NCBI RefSeq assembly: GCF_010435915.1
Contig: NZ_JAAFZH010000023.1
Span: 1-64,000 of the forward strand
DNA: 64,000 nt
Source of the DNA: Spirosoma terrae
Lineage (GTDB): Bacteria; Bacteroidota; Bacteroidia; Cytophagales; Spirosomataceae
Reading direction: 5' to 3'
Shown: positions 1-8,792 of the stretch, in pieces
How positions within the stretch are numbered: the first letter of the stretch is position 1
Layout of the letters: every line of letters starts with the position of its first letter
Position numbers and translations under genes: made by a program
Notes under the pieces: generated by a model
Database searches by the model: none
What the model was told of the DNA's origin: nothing
Seen by the model: the letters and a program-made list of their open reading frames with translations, nothing else

Positions 1-1866
1 ATAGTAGAACTCCACCCGATAGCGGTAGGCATTGGCGGTGGTATTGAGCGCACTCACCGAGCTACCCCGATCGACGTAGAGCGTATCGGCCACGCCGGGC
101 TGGATGTTGGTATTGATGGTGGCAATGGTGGTAAAATCAGTGCCGGTCAATCCCGTGGCTCGCTGCAGTCGGTACTGGTAGGGTGCTCCCAGATCGCCGG
201 GTTGCAGGCCCAAGGGTCTGCTCCACCGAACCGTAATTTGTCCTCGTTGGGTATCGGTCGAATCGACGGTCACCTGGGTGATAACGGGAGCCAGCAAAGG
301 CAGTTCGAGGCAGGCTTCGTTGGAGGCCACACTTACCCCACCGTTACTAAGAAGGCCAGGGTTACGGGCTACGATCCGATAGGAGTAGCTAACGCCCCGC
401 CGGAGGGCCGAGGTATCGATGTAGGACGTAGCGGTATAGGGAACACTACCGATCCTCTGGTAGCCTAACGAAGCCGGTAAGCCAGTCGTACAGGCTTCTG
501 GTGTATAGTTTGTGCAACCTTCCTTACGATAAATAATAAGTTCTGTTGTATCAGCTATCCCGCTGGATGACACAATACGGCCGCAAGTATAAGGATTCCA
601 GTTTAGCTGAATAGCTCGTCCGCTGGCGGTGGCCGTGGGCCGGGCCGTTACGTTCTTCACCGAAGGCGCATAAATACGAACTCGTAACGTAGCAAAGGAC
701 GCTAACGAAACAGCGCCCCGCCCCGGTACGTCATTCACTTTAAGCGTAATGTCATAGGGTTCTTCACGAACATGATCGCAATTGGTTTGCCAGGAGAACG
801 TAGCCGTAGCTGGCTGGTTTTGAATAACATTCCCATTGATCAGTCTGGCATACGCAGGTTTTACTAATTCCTGCCCGGCCGGAAATGGCAGTCCATCGCT
901 ATTTAAGTTAAACGGCCCACCAAAACCTGAAATAATCACCCGTTGACCGTCGGGATCAGTGGCCTGGATGGCTTGGTTAATTAGCGTACCGGCCTCTACG
1001 CACACTTCAGCTCCGACAATCAGTGGACGCTTATTGGGCTGATCGACCACGATAATCTGCATATCGCGGGTTATTTCTCCAATCAGCACACCATTACGCC
1101 ACTCTTCGATGATAAAGGCGAAGTTAAACTGCCCGGCCCGGCCTGGCGAATCCCAGCACAAATCGCCCGTTTTGGCATCGATCGTAAAGGAAGGCGAGCC
1201 ACTACCATCTTCACGCTGTGTACTGAATGACGTTGGGTCCAGATAGGCCGGGATAAATCGGCTCCGACAACTGTTTACTACTCCTTCCTGAGGTCTGCTA
1301 AGCCGATAAGCCAGGCTATCACCATCAACATCGAAAGCAGCCGGGTTATGACAGAACTTCTGCCCCACCCGAGCCGAATCGAGGGGAGGATTCAGCATAA
1401 CGGGTGTCGAGTTTGTCTGTAGCGCAGCATTGATCAGAATTGTTGTCGATACGTAGAACGTTAACTGATCAGAGGCATCCTGCGGTGGCAAATTGACAGT
1501 GCCTTTGTTACGATTGGCAATCTGAACCCCAATCGTATACGTTCCGGGCCCCGGATACGTATGCGTCGTAACGTAGGTATTAACTGACGATGTTCGTCCA
1601 TTAATATATTTTCGGCTGAATCTTCGTACATCGGCCTGGGTGCCATCACCAAAACAGAACGTATAGGAGTTGGCATCATCAGCAGCAGCTTTCCCGGTTA
1701 ATTCATCGTAATAAGTGGTTAATGTTATTTCATACGTCAACGTAGATCCGGGTATCCGACGCGTTGTAATTTCCCCTGCCCGTACGTGCGTTGCGTAGCC
1801 AATAGTTGGCCGTAAAACCGCTCCTGCAAAAAGAGCGATTAACCCCATTGTGTAAAGTAAGCGCAT
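1..1866 (-). CDS. Large exported PKD/fibronectin-type surface protein (3' end beyond left edge)
   Basis: The minus strand is open without a stop from an ATG at 1866 to the window edge, giving 622 codons of a longer protein. The N-terminus is a signal-peptide-like hydrophobic stretch followed by a THVRAGE segment, which resembles the THxVGGE opening of large Bacteroidota adhesin or gliding-associated proteins. A PKD-like FCFGDGT segment and repeated beta-rich stretches with conserved cysteines follow. From about residue 410 the pattern is fibronectin type III-like (for example LNWNPY and VRWSRP strands). Such proteins usually end in a type B T9SS sorting domain, but that part lies outside the window, so the sorting route is inferred. 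It is separated from the upstream ATP-grasp gene by a hairpin and about 320 bp, so it probably has its own promoter. Function is likely cell-surface or extracellular; the ligand is unknown. Confidence 0.8.
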   Translation of the reverse strand, partial: MRLLYTMGLIALFAGAVLRPTIGYATHVRAGEITTRRIPGSTLTYEITLTTYYDELTGKAAADDANSYTFCFGDGTQADVRRFSRKYINGRTSSVNTYVTTHTYPGPGTYTIGVQIANRNKGTVNLPPQDASDQLTFYVSTTILINAALQTNSTPVMLNPPLDSARVGQKFCHNPAAFDVDGDSLAYRLSRPQEGVVNSCRSRFIPAYLDPTSFSTQREDGSGSPSFTIDAKTGDLCWDSPGRAGQFNFAFIIEEWRNGVLIGEITRDMQIIVVDQPNKRPLIVGAEVCVEAGTLINQAIQATDPDGQRVIISGFGGPFNLNSDGLPFPAGQELVKPAYARLINGNVIQNQPATATFSWQTNCDHVREEPYDITLKVNDVPGRGAVSLASFATLRVRIYAPSVKNVTARPTATASGRAIQLNWNPYTCGRIVSSSGIADTTELIIYRKEGCTNYTPEACTTGLPASLGYQRIGSVPYTATSYIDTSALRRGVSYSYRIVARNPGLLSNGGVSVASNEACLELPLLAPVITQVTVDSTDTQRGQITVRWSRPLGLQPGDLGAPYQYRLQRATGLTGTDFTTIATINTNIQPGVADTLYVDRGSSVSALNTTANAYRYRVEFYY

Positions 1867-2190
1867 AGAATTATCGCATTTCACATACAACGAATTCAGC
1901 ACTAAAAACTATATCAATTCCCGACTCAGCAGTTGCTCATTTTCGAACAACTGCTGGATCAAAATACCGTCTGTCAGTAATGATGATATCGTCTCAAGTC
2001 CCGAGTTGTAAACTGTGTTATTCTGAAAAAGTGCGGGAATATACTGACTTGCCAGACAAATCCCGGTCTGCTTCCTCAATCAGTACATAAAATTGGCATT
2101 TCGGCCGATGAATAGACCCCTTGTTAACGAAACAGGGAGAAACAGAAGAATGTAAATCCCCTATTTCTCCCTGAAAATTATAGAAAAGAC
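1867..2190. other. Intergenic region with two hairpins, no convincing gene
   Basis: This 324-bp gap lies between two minus-strand genes. It holds a terminator-like hairpin near 2133-2173 and a 9-bp inverted repeat at 1927-1935/1948-1956 (CAGCAGTTG and its complement). A 56-codon TTG-initiated frame (1909-2079, minus) is open but resembles no family I recognise. No clear TAnnTTTG promoter was seen for the downstream gene. Confidence 0.5.
2133..2173 (-). terminator. Hairpin terminator after the ATP-grasp gene
   Basis: A 10-bp perfect stem, CAGGGAGAAA at 2133-2142 and TTTCTCCCTG at 2164-2173, lies 18 bp downstream of the stop codon of the minus-strand ATP-grasp gene. The following T-rich stretch is short, so it may be a weak terminator or an mRNA-stabilising end. 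Confidence 0.5.
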
Positions 2191-3696
2191 TTAGTATAAA
2201 ACCCAGGTATCTTTACCTCCTCCACCTTGTGAAGAGTTAACGACCAGCGAGCCTTTCCGCAAGGCTACTCGTGTTAAACCACCGGGAATAACATTGACGC
2301 CATCGCCATATAAGATATAGGGTCGGAGGTCGACATGTCGTCCTTCGGCATGATCACCCACAATACAGGGAACGCGTGAGAGCGAAATGGTCGGCTGGGC
2401 AATATAATTCCTTGGATTTTCCTGTATTTTCTTGCGGAACAGCTCATGGTCTTCCGGCGGAGCTTTGGGTCCAATTAACATCCCGTAACCACCCGCTTCA
2501 TTAGCCTCTTTTACAACCAGTTGTTCGATGTTGTCCAATACGTACTGACAATCCTCCTCTTCGCGACAGATATACGTTTTAACGTTTGGAATAATAGGCT
2601 CCTCGCCCAGATAATACTGAATAATTCGGGGCACATACGCATAAATTACTTTATCGTCGGCCACACCAGTACCCGGCGCATTGGCTAAAGCAACGCGCCC
2701 CTTCTTATAGACTTCAAAAATGCCAGGTACGCCAATTAATGAATCGGGATTAAACGATTGTGGGTCCAGGAACGTATCGTCGATACGTCGGTAAATCACG
2801 TCAACAATCTGGAACCCTTTTGTGGTACGCATTTTAACGTACCCACCCGATACAACCAGATCACTTGCTTCTACTAACTCAACCCCCATTTGCTGCGCCA
2901 GATACGAATGCTCAAAATAGGCCGAATTGTAAATGCCCGGCGTTAGCACAACCACAGTAGGATTTGGTCGGTCAGCAATATACTGAAGCATTTGCAGCAG
3001 GCGCATTGGATAATCGGACACCGGACGAACGCCCGTCTGCGTCAGCACTTCAGGGAATGTCTGTTTAGACAGCTCCCGGTTTTCGAGCATATAGGATACC
3101 CCCGATGGACAGCGCAGGTTATCTTCCAGTACCATAAACTGCCCATCTTCGCCCCGAATCAGGTCGGTTCCGGTAATATGACACCAGATCCCTTTCGGAG
3201 GTCTTACTCCTAAACAAGGCTTTAAAAACGACTTACTTGACTCTATCAGATCGCGCGGAACAATGCCATCGTTCAAAATCTGCTGCTCATTATACACGTC
3301 GTCAAGGAACATATTCAGCGCCTTAATCCGCTGAATCAGACCCGCTTCGAGCTTATTCCATTCAGCAGATTCAATGATTCGGGGAATAATATCAATAGGC
3401 ATGATTCGCTCCGTCCCTTCTCCTTCTGAGTATACATTGAAGGTAATACCCATACTCATCAGCGAACGCTCAGCCGCATGCTGCCGGCCAATAAGATCTT
3501 CCCGAGTAAGCTGCTCAACCCGTTGCTGAAACGGAGCACAACCCTGACGGACCTGCGCCTGACTATCAAACATTTCATCGAAAAAATTCTCCGTTTGATA
3601 ATCGGCAAAGGAAAAATTAGCGCTGACCTGACCCTGAGACTGGGTCATTCCATTCATCGACTGGGATTGGGACTGTGCGGTGGAATTCTGTTTCAT
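2191..3696 (-). CDS. Circularly permuted ATP-grasp type 2 protein
   Basis: A 501-residue protein of the circularly permuted ATP-grasp family (formerly DUF404/DUF407). Diagnostic stretches are the MGITFNVY block near residue 82, the VLEDNLRCPSGVSYMLENRE block in the middle, and the C-terminal GSLVVNSSQGGGGKDTWVL end that shapes the nucleotide site. Family members are predicted amide ligases. They usually sit beside an alpha-E domain protein and a transglutaminase-like protease in a proposed peptide-modification system. Neither partner is present within this window, so the gene stands alone here. The N-terminal 30 residues are Gln/Ser-rich and probably disordered. The ATG at 3696 is the only good start. 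Substrate is unknown. Confidence 0.9.
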   Translation of the reverse strand: MKQNSTAQSQSQSMNGMTQSQGQVSANFSFADYQTENFFDEMFDSQAQVRQGCAPFQQRVEQLTREDLIGRQHAAERSLMSMGITFNVYSEGEGTERIMPIDIIPRIIESAEWNKLEAGLIQRIKALNMFLDDVYNEQQILNDGIVPRDLIESSKSFLKPCLGVRPPKGIWCHITGTDLIRGEDGQFMVLEDNLRCPSGVSYMLENRELSKQTFPEVLTQTGVRPVSDYPMRLLQMLQYIADRPNPTVVVLTPGIYNSAYFEHSYLAQQMGVELVEASDLVVSGGYVKMRTTKGFQIVDVIYRRIDDTFLDPQSFNPDSLIGVPGIFEVYKKGRVALANAPGTGVADDKVIYAYVPRIIQYYLGEEPIIPNVKTYICREEEDCQYVLDNIEQLVVKEANEAGGYGMLIGPKAPPEDHELFRKKIQENPRNYIAQPTISLSRVPCIVGDHAEGRHVDLRPYILYGDGVNVIPGGLTRVALRKGSLVVNSSQGGGGKDTWVLY

Positions 3697-4069
3697 GGAA
3701 CAATATATTGCCGTTTATCAAAAAGACAAAATAGAAAAACCGTAAAGGTGCCTATTCTACAAATCAACTAATAAAGGAAACAAGATTAACAGACTCTTCT
3801 TTCTTAAACAAGGTTTCCCCTTACTTATATAACGATTTAGTTGAGTTCTTCGCTTACCAACTACCGTTCAACTCAGTAACGAAGCCCTCCTCTACCACGC
3901 ATCACCTTAAGCATCTTTTAATCTCCGTACTCATTTCCGCTCTAATTTCGCGGTTTTTAAATCTTTTTAACAAGCAGTGCAACAGTAAAAATACTTAGCG
4001 CGTATCGGCAAACGTATTAGCCTCAAGGCTTATTCAAGTGCGATTTTTAACAAAACCAACAACATTTTT
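3697..4069. promoter_or_regulatory. Divergent intergenic region
   Basis: This 373-bp AT-rich gap separates the minus-strand ATP-grasp gene from the plus-strand PepSY-like lipoprotein, so it must hold both promoters. No clean TAnnTTTG element was found for either gene; the nearest is a TATTTTG word on the minus strand around 3726-3732. A 6-bp AGTTGA/TCAACT repeat occurs around 3840-3877. No RNA gene or coding frame is evident. Confidence 0.4.
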
Positions 4070-4762
4070 ATGAAAGCATTGATTGTTTTTAGCTGCATGG
4101 CTGCGCTCGTCATAAGCCTTAACGCCTGTAACCACAATTCTGTTGATCCATCCAGTACAGATGGGTCTGCCCGTTCGAGTTCTACGGATAGCCTGAAAGC
4201 AGGCAAGCCTCGCAGTTTGACCGCTATCGACGTAGCGAGCCTACCTACTGCTGTTACTACGTATATCAATACGAACTACGCTGGAGCCACTATTAAAGAA
4301 GCAGGAAAGGATTCAAACGGAAACTTTCTGGTAGCCATTTCTGTCAGCAACATGATTAAATTACTGGTCTTTAACGCTGATGGTACGTTCTCCAAAGAAA
4401 TTAGTGGTAAACCAGGCCACGCTCATGGTGATTCGGCTCATCATCCTAAACGCGACTCAACCGATCGGCCAAAACATGCCCCTGGTGATTCGCTGAAGCA
4501 TCCACGGCCACCTCACGGCGATTCGCTACGCCCTAACAAGCCAGGAGCCGGACCTGAAATAACGGTGATTGATGTTGCTAAATTACCTGCCTCTATCACG
4601 ACGTATATCACAACGAACTACGCGGGCGCCACCATCGAAAGAGCGGTTCAGGATAAGAAAAGCTCCGATTATATGATCATGATAAAAACCAGTGACAGCA
4701 AACGGGTTTTATTATTATTCGGTTCGGATGGTACATTCAAGAAAGCAGTGACAGGTAAGTAA
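4070..4762 (+). CDS. Lipoprotein with two PepSY-like repeats and a His-rich linker
   Basis: A 230-residue secreted lipoprotein. The signal peptide ends in a lipobox, LNAC, with Cys20 as the lipidated residue. Two homologous PepSY-like domains follow, at about residues 52-113 and 168-228. Each opens with LPtavTTYInTNYAGATI-type sequence and ends in a LLVFnaDGTFsKe-type strand. They are joined by a basic, His/Pro-rich linker at about 117-160 containing several HGDS/PGDS repeats. PepSY-like domains of this type are common in Bacteroidota periplasmic proteins and may inhibit proteases or bind ligands, but the role is unproven. The histidine-rich linker could bind metal ions (inference). A strong terminator follows at 4786. 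Confidence 0.8.
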   Translation: MKALIVFSCMAALVISLNACNHNSVDPSSTDGSARSSSTDSLKAGKPRSLTAIDVASLPTAVTTYINTNYAGATIKEAGKDSNGNFLVAISVSNMIKLLVFNADGTFSKEISGKPGHAHGDSAHHPKRDSTDRPKHAPGDSLKHPRPPHGDSLRPNKPGAGPEITVIDVAKLPASITTYITTNYAGATIERAVQDKKSSDYMIMIKTSDSKRVLLLFGSDGTFKKAVTGK

Positions 4763-4785
4763 CGATTACCGTTCTTATCCGTTTC

Positions 4786-4815
4786 AAGAAAAGCCAGTTA
4801 AAACTGGCTTTTCTT
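4786..4815 (+). terminator. Rho-independent terminator of the PepSY lipoprotein gene
   Basis: A perfect 14-bp inverted repeat (AAGAAAAGCCAGTT at 4786-4799, complement at 4802-4815) with a very short A-rich loop lies 24 bp after the stop codon. The T-rich 3' arm fits an intrinsic terminator. Confidence 0.85.
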
Positions 4816-4896
4816 GTCTGTTAAATTTCATTAATTATACCCAGGATTGTTGAACGTTTTGTAACCTTGCTATCTCAAAATAATATAGCATTAGTC

Positions 4897-5501
4897 ATGA
4901 AAAATCACATACTGACAATTGTGTTGCTTTTAAGTATACTCACAACAGGCTTAGCACAAACAGAAAAAGGGCGTTGGCAAGTTGGTATTGGTGTTGGTAA
5001 TCTTACTTATCAGGAGCAACAGGGCAGCAAATACTTTTCCGGTAACCTAACTCCTACAGCTGGCTATTTTGTCGCCGACAATTTGTTGATTGGGACTGGC
5101 GTTCCTTTGAGTCTGTCACAGCAGAGATTTACATCCTATAACACTACGAAATACACCGGCACATCAGCAGGACTATCCCCATTCGTGCGTTACTACATTG
5201 GCAAATCGTCATTCAAACCCTATGCAGGTGTCTCATACAGTTACGCATTCACGCATAATAAGTATGATCTTTCGTCTGTGTTTGGGGATCGGGGTACTCC
5301 ACTTCGTTTATTCCAACAATTGGCGTAGCTTATTTTATCAATCGGACAGTGGCACTCAATGCAGGTCTGGCCTATACTGTGTCCAACTCTAAAAGCGGCT
5401 ATATTTCTCTGGCCAATAACGTCCCAACTATCGTTGACAGTAAATCAGAATCGAAATACGCATCACTGGATATTGGCTTTCAGATCTTTTTCGGGAAGTA
5501 G
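4897..5501 (+). pseudogene. Outer-membrane beta-barrel protein gene with a one-base frameshift
   Basis: From the ATG at 4897 there is a signal peptide ending GLAQ, then alternating beta-strands (GYFVADNLLIGTG, PFVRYYIG, FKPYAGVSYSYA) typical of small OmpW/OprF-like eight-stranded barrels of Bacteroidota. The frame ends early at 5328. The correct continuation is in the frame starting at 5283: PTIGVAYFINRTVALNAGL and later SLDIGFQIFFGK, stop at 5499-5501. One additional G in the GGGG run at 5284-5287 would restore one 200-residue barrel ending in an aromatic-rich strand as expected. The cause is either a sequencing error in a homopolymer, a true null mutation, or reversible slippage. A TTG in frame upstream (4867) is a less likely start. 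Confidence 0.8.
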
Positions 5502-5566
5502 TTACCCTTTGTTCTGTAGTCGGAAAAGAGAGCTATTTCTGACCACAGAACATCAGTAAATGAAGG

Positions 5567-6634
5567 TTAAAGTGTTACGCCAAATCGCTCGCCAAGTTCT
5601 TCCAGGCTTTTAATAACAGGTTCTATTAGCGGAATACCATTTTCTAATCGCTCAGCTTCCATCATACGCTCAGGGTCGCCCGGAATTAGAACCTGCTTTC
5701 CCTCAACGGCTTTAGCCTGTCGAAAACGCTGAATCCAGGTATCCATATGCGTTTTAAATTCATCCGCTGGTCTGAACGCATCGATACGCATAGCACCAAA
5801 AAAATGACCCGTTCCCTGACCAACGCCTTCGTTTGCCTGCATAAAGCCAGCCGTTGCAAACGGAGGTACCCAGGGCCCATAATTAGCTCCCGACAGCACG
5901 CCCGAAAAAATATCGACAATAGCGCCTAAACCATATCCTTTATGACTGCCATGTTCCCGGTCGGTACCCAACGGAAGCAAGGCTCCGCCATTGCGTATGG
6001 CATTCGCATCGTTCGTTGGCTCACCTTCCGCATTTTGGGCCCACCCCAGGGGTATATCCTGACCTTTACGCTGAAGAATTTCCAGTTTGCCATAGGCAAC
6101 AGCCGTTGACGCAAAGTCGGCCAGGAATGTTGGCTCTGTTGCGGCCGGAATAGCCACCGCAATCGGGTTCGTTCCCAGCAGTTTATCCAGCGAAAAAGTA
6201 GGAGCAACGAGCGGTGCCGCGTGAGTCATAGCCTGCCCAATCATATCCTGGTCAGCCGCCAGTAACGCGTGATAGCCGGCAATACCAAAATGGTTCGAAT
6301 TACGCACGGCAACCCACCCTGTTCCGGCAATACGTGCTTTTTCAATAGCCACCTGCATTGCCCACGGCCCTACCACTAATCCTAGTCCCCGATCTCCATC
6401 AACGACGGCTGTCGATGGGGTTTCATGAATAACACGCATGTGGGGTTTCGGATTAATACGTCCGTGGTCGTACAGTCGAACATAACCCGGCAGACGAGCC
6501 ACCCCGTGCGAATCCACTCCCCTCAGGTCGGCGCTAACCAGTACATCGGCTGCCAGATGAGCATCAGTCTCCGAACAGCCAAGCGCAATAAATATTTGTT
6601 CCGTAAACGAACGGAGTTGGTTTGCTGTAATCAT
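5567..6634 (-). CDS. Malate/L-lactate (Ldh2/YlbC-type) NAD(P)-dependent dehydrogenase
   Basis: A 355-residue member of the Ldh2 (malate/L-sulfolactate/ureidoglycolate dehydrogenase) family, a fold distinct from classical LDH/MDH. Family marks are SADLRGVDSHGVARLPGY near residue 33, where the His is the catalytic base, RNSNHFGIAGYHA near 111, LLGTNPIAVAIP near 151, and GSHKGYGLGAIVDIFSGVLSG near 229, which contacts the cofactor. Length is normal for the family. It reduces or oxidises a 2-hydroxy/2-oxo acid in the cytoplasm. The exact substrate cannot be read from sequence and neighbours give no clue. It is divergent from the small exported protein at 6737. Confidence 0.9.
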   Translation of the reverse strand: MITANQLRSFTEQIFIALGCSETDAHLAADVLVSADLRGVDSHGVARLPGYVRLYDHGRINPKPHMRVIHETPSTAVVDGDRGLGLVVGPWAMQVAIEKARIAGTGWVAVRNSNHFGIAGYHALLAADQDMIGQAMTHAAPLVAPTFSLDKLLGTNPIAVAIPAATEPTFLADFASTAVAYGKLEILQRKGQDIPLGWAQNAEGEPTNDANAIRNGGALLPLGTDREHGSHKGYGLGAIVDIFSGVLSGANYGPWVPPFATAGFMQANEGVGQGTGHFFGAMRIDAFRPADEFKTHMDTWIQRFRQAKAVEGKQVLIPGDPERMMEAERLENGIPLIEPVIKSLEELGERFGVTL

Positions 6635-6736
6635 GGCCGCAAATTAAACCAACACGACGCGAACCCATTAAACTTTATTAAAAATTCAGTCAATTCAGGC
6701 TTTTTTGTGTTATTATGCCAACACCACTTTTCGCGT

Positions 6737-7327
6737 ATGAAGTCTAATAAACCCCGCCGATCCATCACATTTGCTGTTATTTCTCTATTTATCAGCCATT
6801 TTGCCTTTTCCCAACCTACTGACACACTCACCACCGAACAGCTTCTTCAGCGAAAGGGTACAGCCTATTCTGCTTTGCTACGTCCATCGCGCTATCTGGC
6901 ACTGGATGTTAATCACACGTTTGGTGGTTTCCGACGTTACCGATTTTTTGTGGGCGATGAAATTCACTTTAAAGCAAGGGGCGAAAAATTCCGGGAGGAG
7001 TTATACGACGTTACCGACAGCACGTTTTCTATTCTGATGGCGAACGAAGTTATGGGTCGCGACGAACCTGTTACGTTCCGGCTGAATGAAGTTCAGAAGG
7101 TAATGATCCACCGCCGAATACCGTTTGTAACTATGGCAGGGACAATTTTTCCGCTGGCAGGTGGCGTCTATCTGCTCGCTGACGTGATCAACAACCGTCA
7201 GTTAAACACCAATGTACTTCCAGTTACGGGTGCTTTTATTGCCAGCGGAATGCTGTTCCATTGGTTAAGCAACCCGCATCCCCGAATCAATAAAAACCAC
7301 CGACTTAAAGTGTTGCGAACGTATTAA
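6737..7327 (+). CDS. Exported hypothetical protein with C-terminal hydrophobic segments
   Basis: A 196-residue protein starting at the ATG at 6737. It begins with a basic N-terminus (MKSNKPRRS) and a signal peptide ending FAFSQ, so Gln26 or nearby is the mature start. A longer frame upstream to 6425 overlaps the Ldh gene and is not credible. The mature part is mostly beta-rich, with phrases such as RRYRFFVGDEIHFKARG, and two hydrophobic stretches near the C-terminus (about 127-145 and 155-172) could be membrane segments. Similar small proteins occur throughout Cytophagales without known function. I do not recognise a named domain. It lies 38 bp upstream of aroA, but aroA has its own promoter in that gap. 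Confidence 0.65.
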   Translation: MKSNKPRRSITFAVISLFISHFAFSQPTDTLTTEQLLQRKGTAYSALLRPSRYLALDVNHTFGGFRRYRFFVGDEIHFKARGEKFREELYDVTDSTFSILMANEVMGRDEPVTFRLNEVQKVMIHRRIPFVTMAGTIFPLAGGVYLLADVINNRQLNTNVLPVTGAFIASGMLFHWLSNPHPRINKNHRLKVLRTY

Positions 7328-7328
7328 G

Positions 7329-7360
7329 TTGACTGAACCAGCCAGGATGGTGTATCTTTG
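7329..7360 (+). promoter_or_regulatory. Bacteroidota-type promoter of aroA, adjacent to the start codon
   Basis: TTG at 7329-7331 and TATCTTTG at 7353-7360 are separated by 21 bp, a good match to the Bacteroidota -33/-7 pattern. The aroA ATG begins at 7366, only five bases after the -7 box, so transcription should start at or within a base or two of the ATG. Confidence 0.7.
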
Positions 7361-7365
7361 TCGCA

Positions 7366-8631
7366 ATGAACGCTGTCAAACTTACTCCTCCTACTGGTTC
7401 CGTTCGAGCCACCATCCCATTAGCATCGTCAAAGAGCGAGAGCAATCGGGCGCTCATCATCGATGCGCTTACTGATTTTCAATGCACGCTGCAGAACCTC
7501 TCTACGGCACGGGACACGCAGACCATGATTCGTCTGCTTAAATCGTCTGATGCTACAGCCGACGTGCTGGATGCAGGAACTACCATGCGGTTTCTGACAG
7601 CTTATTTTGCCGTAACGGGTCAATCGAAAAAAATGACGGGTACTCCCCGCATGTGCGAACGGCCCATTGGTATTCTGGTCGATGCACTGCGAAAACTCGG
7701 CGCTGATATTACGTACCTCAACAACGAAGGATATCCACCGCTTCAGATTAACGGCTTTACTAAAACAGCCGGAACGGATCGAATCAGCATTCGGGGCGAC
7801 GTAAGCAGTCAATACATTTCAGCGTTGCTCATGATTGCGCCCACGTTGCCAAATGGGCTCACGCTGGAGCTGACAGGCTCTATCGGTTCGCGACCCTATA
7901 TTGAGATGACCCTGGAGCAGATGATTTATTTCGGGGCCCATGTTACTGCAGACTGGGAAGCCAATACTATTACGGTCTCGGCCAAAGCGTATACGCCGGG
8001 GCCATACACCATCGAGTCAGACTGGTCTGGTGCCAGTTACTGGTATAGCGTTGCGGCACTAGCCGAAGACGAAGCCTCAAAAATCGAGCTGCTTGGCCTG
8101 AAAGAAAAATCATTGCAAGGCGACAGCGCCATCGTTGATATCATGCGGCCACTCGGCGTTGACAGTACGTTTACAGATACTGGGGTTAAACTGACGAAAC
8201 GCCCTACGGAGCCATCGCTGTCCTGGGATTTTACGCACTGCCCAGACCTTGCCCAGACGGTTGCTGTCTGTGCAGCTATAAAAGGAGTTACGCTCACTCT
8301 AACGGGTATCGAAAGTCTCAAAATCAAAGAAACGGATCGGGTAGCTGCCCTACAGGCAGAATTGCAAAAAATAGGCGCCGAACTCGTTGAGGTAGAACCG
8401 AACCACCAATACGTAGTGCGTCGTCTGGAGACAGTCCCCACTATACCTGCTACCATCGAAACCTACGACGATCACCGGATGGCAATGGCATTTGCGCCCG
8501 TAGCTATGCAGCAATCAATAATAATTGAAGAGCCAGGGGTTGTTGCTAAATCGTATCCCAGCTTTTGGGACGATATGGCCCGGATTTTGTCGGTAGAAGA
8601 CGTAGTAGAATCGACTGAAATTGGCGATTGA
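7366..8631 (+). CDS. aroA: 3-phosphoshikimate 1-carboxyvinyltransferase (EPSP synthase)
   Basis: A 421-residue cytoplasmic enzyme joining phosphoenolpyruvate and shikimate-3-phosphate in the shikimate pathway to aromatic amino acids. Substrate-binding motifs are visible in order: SSKSESNRAL at about 21-30 with the key Lys and Arg, DAGTTMRFLTAYFA at 69-82, a CERPIGILVDALRKLGADI segment near 103, KETDRVAALQAEL near 321, and DDHRMAMAFA near 372 with the PEP-site Arg. The glycine-loop DAGTTMR departs from the usual NAGTAMR (Asp for Asn and Thr for Ala), so glyphosate sensitivity cannot be predicted from it. It is not in an aro operon here; transcription appears to start at the ATG itself. Confidence 0.97.
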   Translation: MNAVKLTPPTGSVRATIPLASSKSESNRALIIDALTDFQCTLQNLSTARDTQTMIRLLKSSDATADVLDAGTTMRFLTAYFAVTGQSKKMTGTPRMCERPIGILVDALRKLGADITYLNNEGYPPLQINGFTKTAGTDRISIRGDVSSQYISALLMIAPTLPNGLTLELTGSIGSRPYIEMTLEQMIYFGAHVTADWEANTITVSAKAYTPGPYTIESDWSGASYWYSVAALAEDEASKIELLGLKEKSLQGDSAIVDIMRPLGVDSTFTDTGVKLTKRPTEPSLSWDFTHCPDLAQTVAVCAAIKGVTLTLTGIESLKIKETDRVAALQAELQKIGAELVEVEPNHQYVVRRLETVPTIPATIETYDDHRMAMAFAPVAMQQSIIIEEPGVVAKSYPSFWDDMARILSVEDVVESTEIGD

Positions 8632-8728
8632 TTTTTTGGACAAAATCTTGAGAGTTCGGTAAAAAATAAAACGCATTGCTTAAAGGTTTAAAAGGGCATA
8701 TTGAGCTAAGAGGCTTTATATATTTACT

Positions 8729-8766
8729 ACGTTAAATAATTTTTAAGCATTTATTAACGTTAAATA
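8729..8766. repeat. Pair of 10-bp repeats upstream of the orphan RNA
   Basis: ACGTTAAATA occurs at 8729-8738 and again at 8757-8766. The second copy overlaps an inverted TTAACGT at 8754-8760 that pairs with ACGTTAA at 8729-8735. The AT-rich, partly palindromic arrangement lies just upstream of the predicted promoter of the structured RNA, so it could be a regulator site (inference). Confidence 0.35.
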
Positions 8767-8792
8767 TCAAAGAAGTCGCCAACTTTGTATCC

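Noticed and set aside
1909..2079. 56-codon minus-strand frame with TTG start and protein-like composition
   Set aside because: No ATG, no promoter, no recognisable family; open length is compatible with chance in a 320-bp gap.
6425..6736. Upstream extension of the exported protein at 6737
   Set aside because: It overlaps the Ldh gene on the other strand and would bury the obvious signal peptide.
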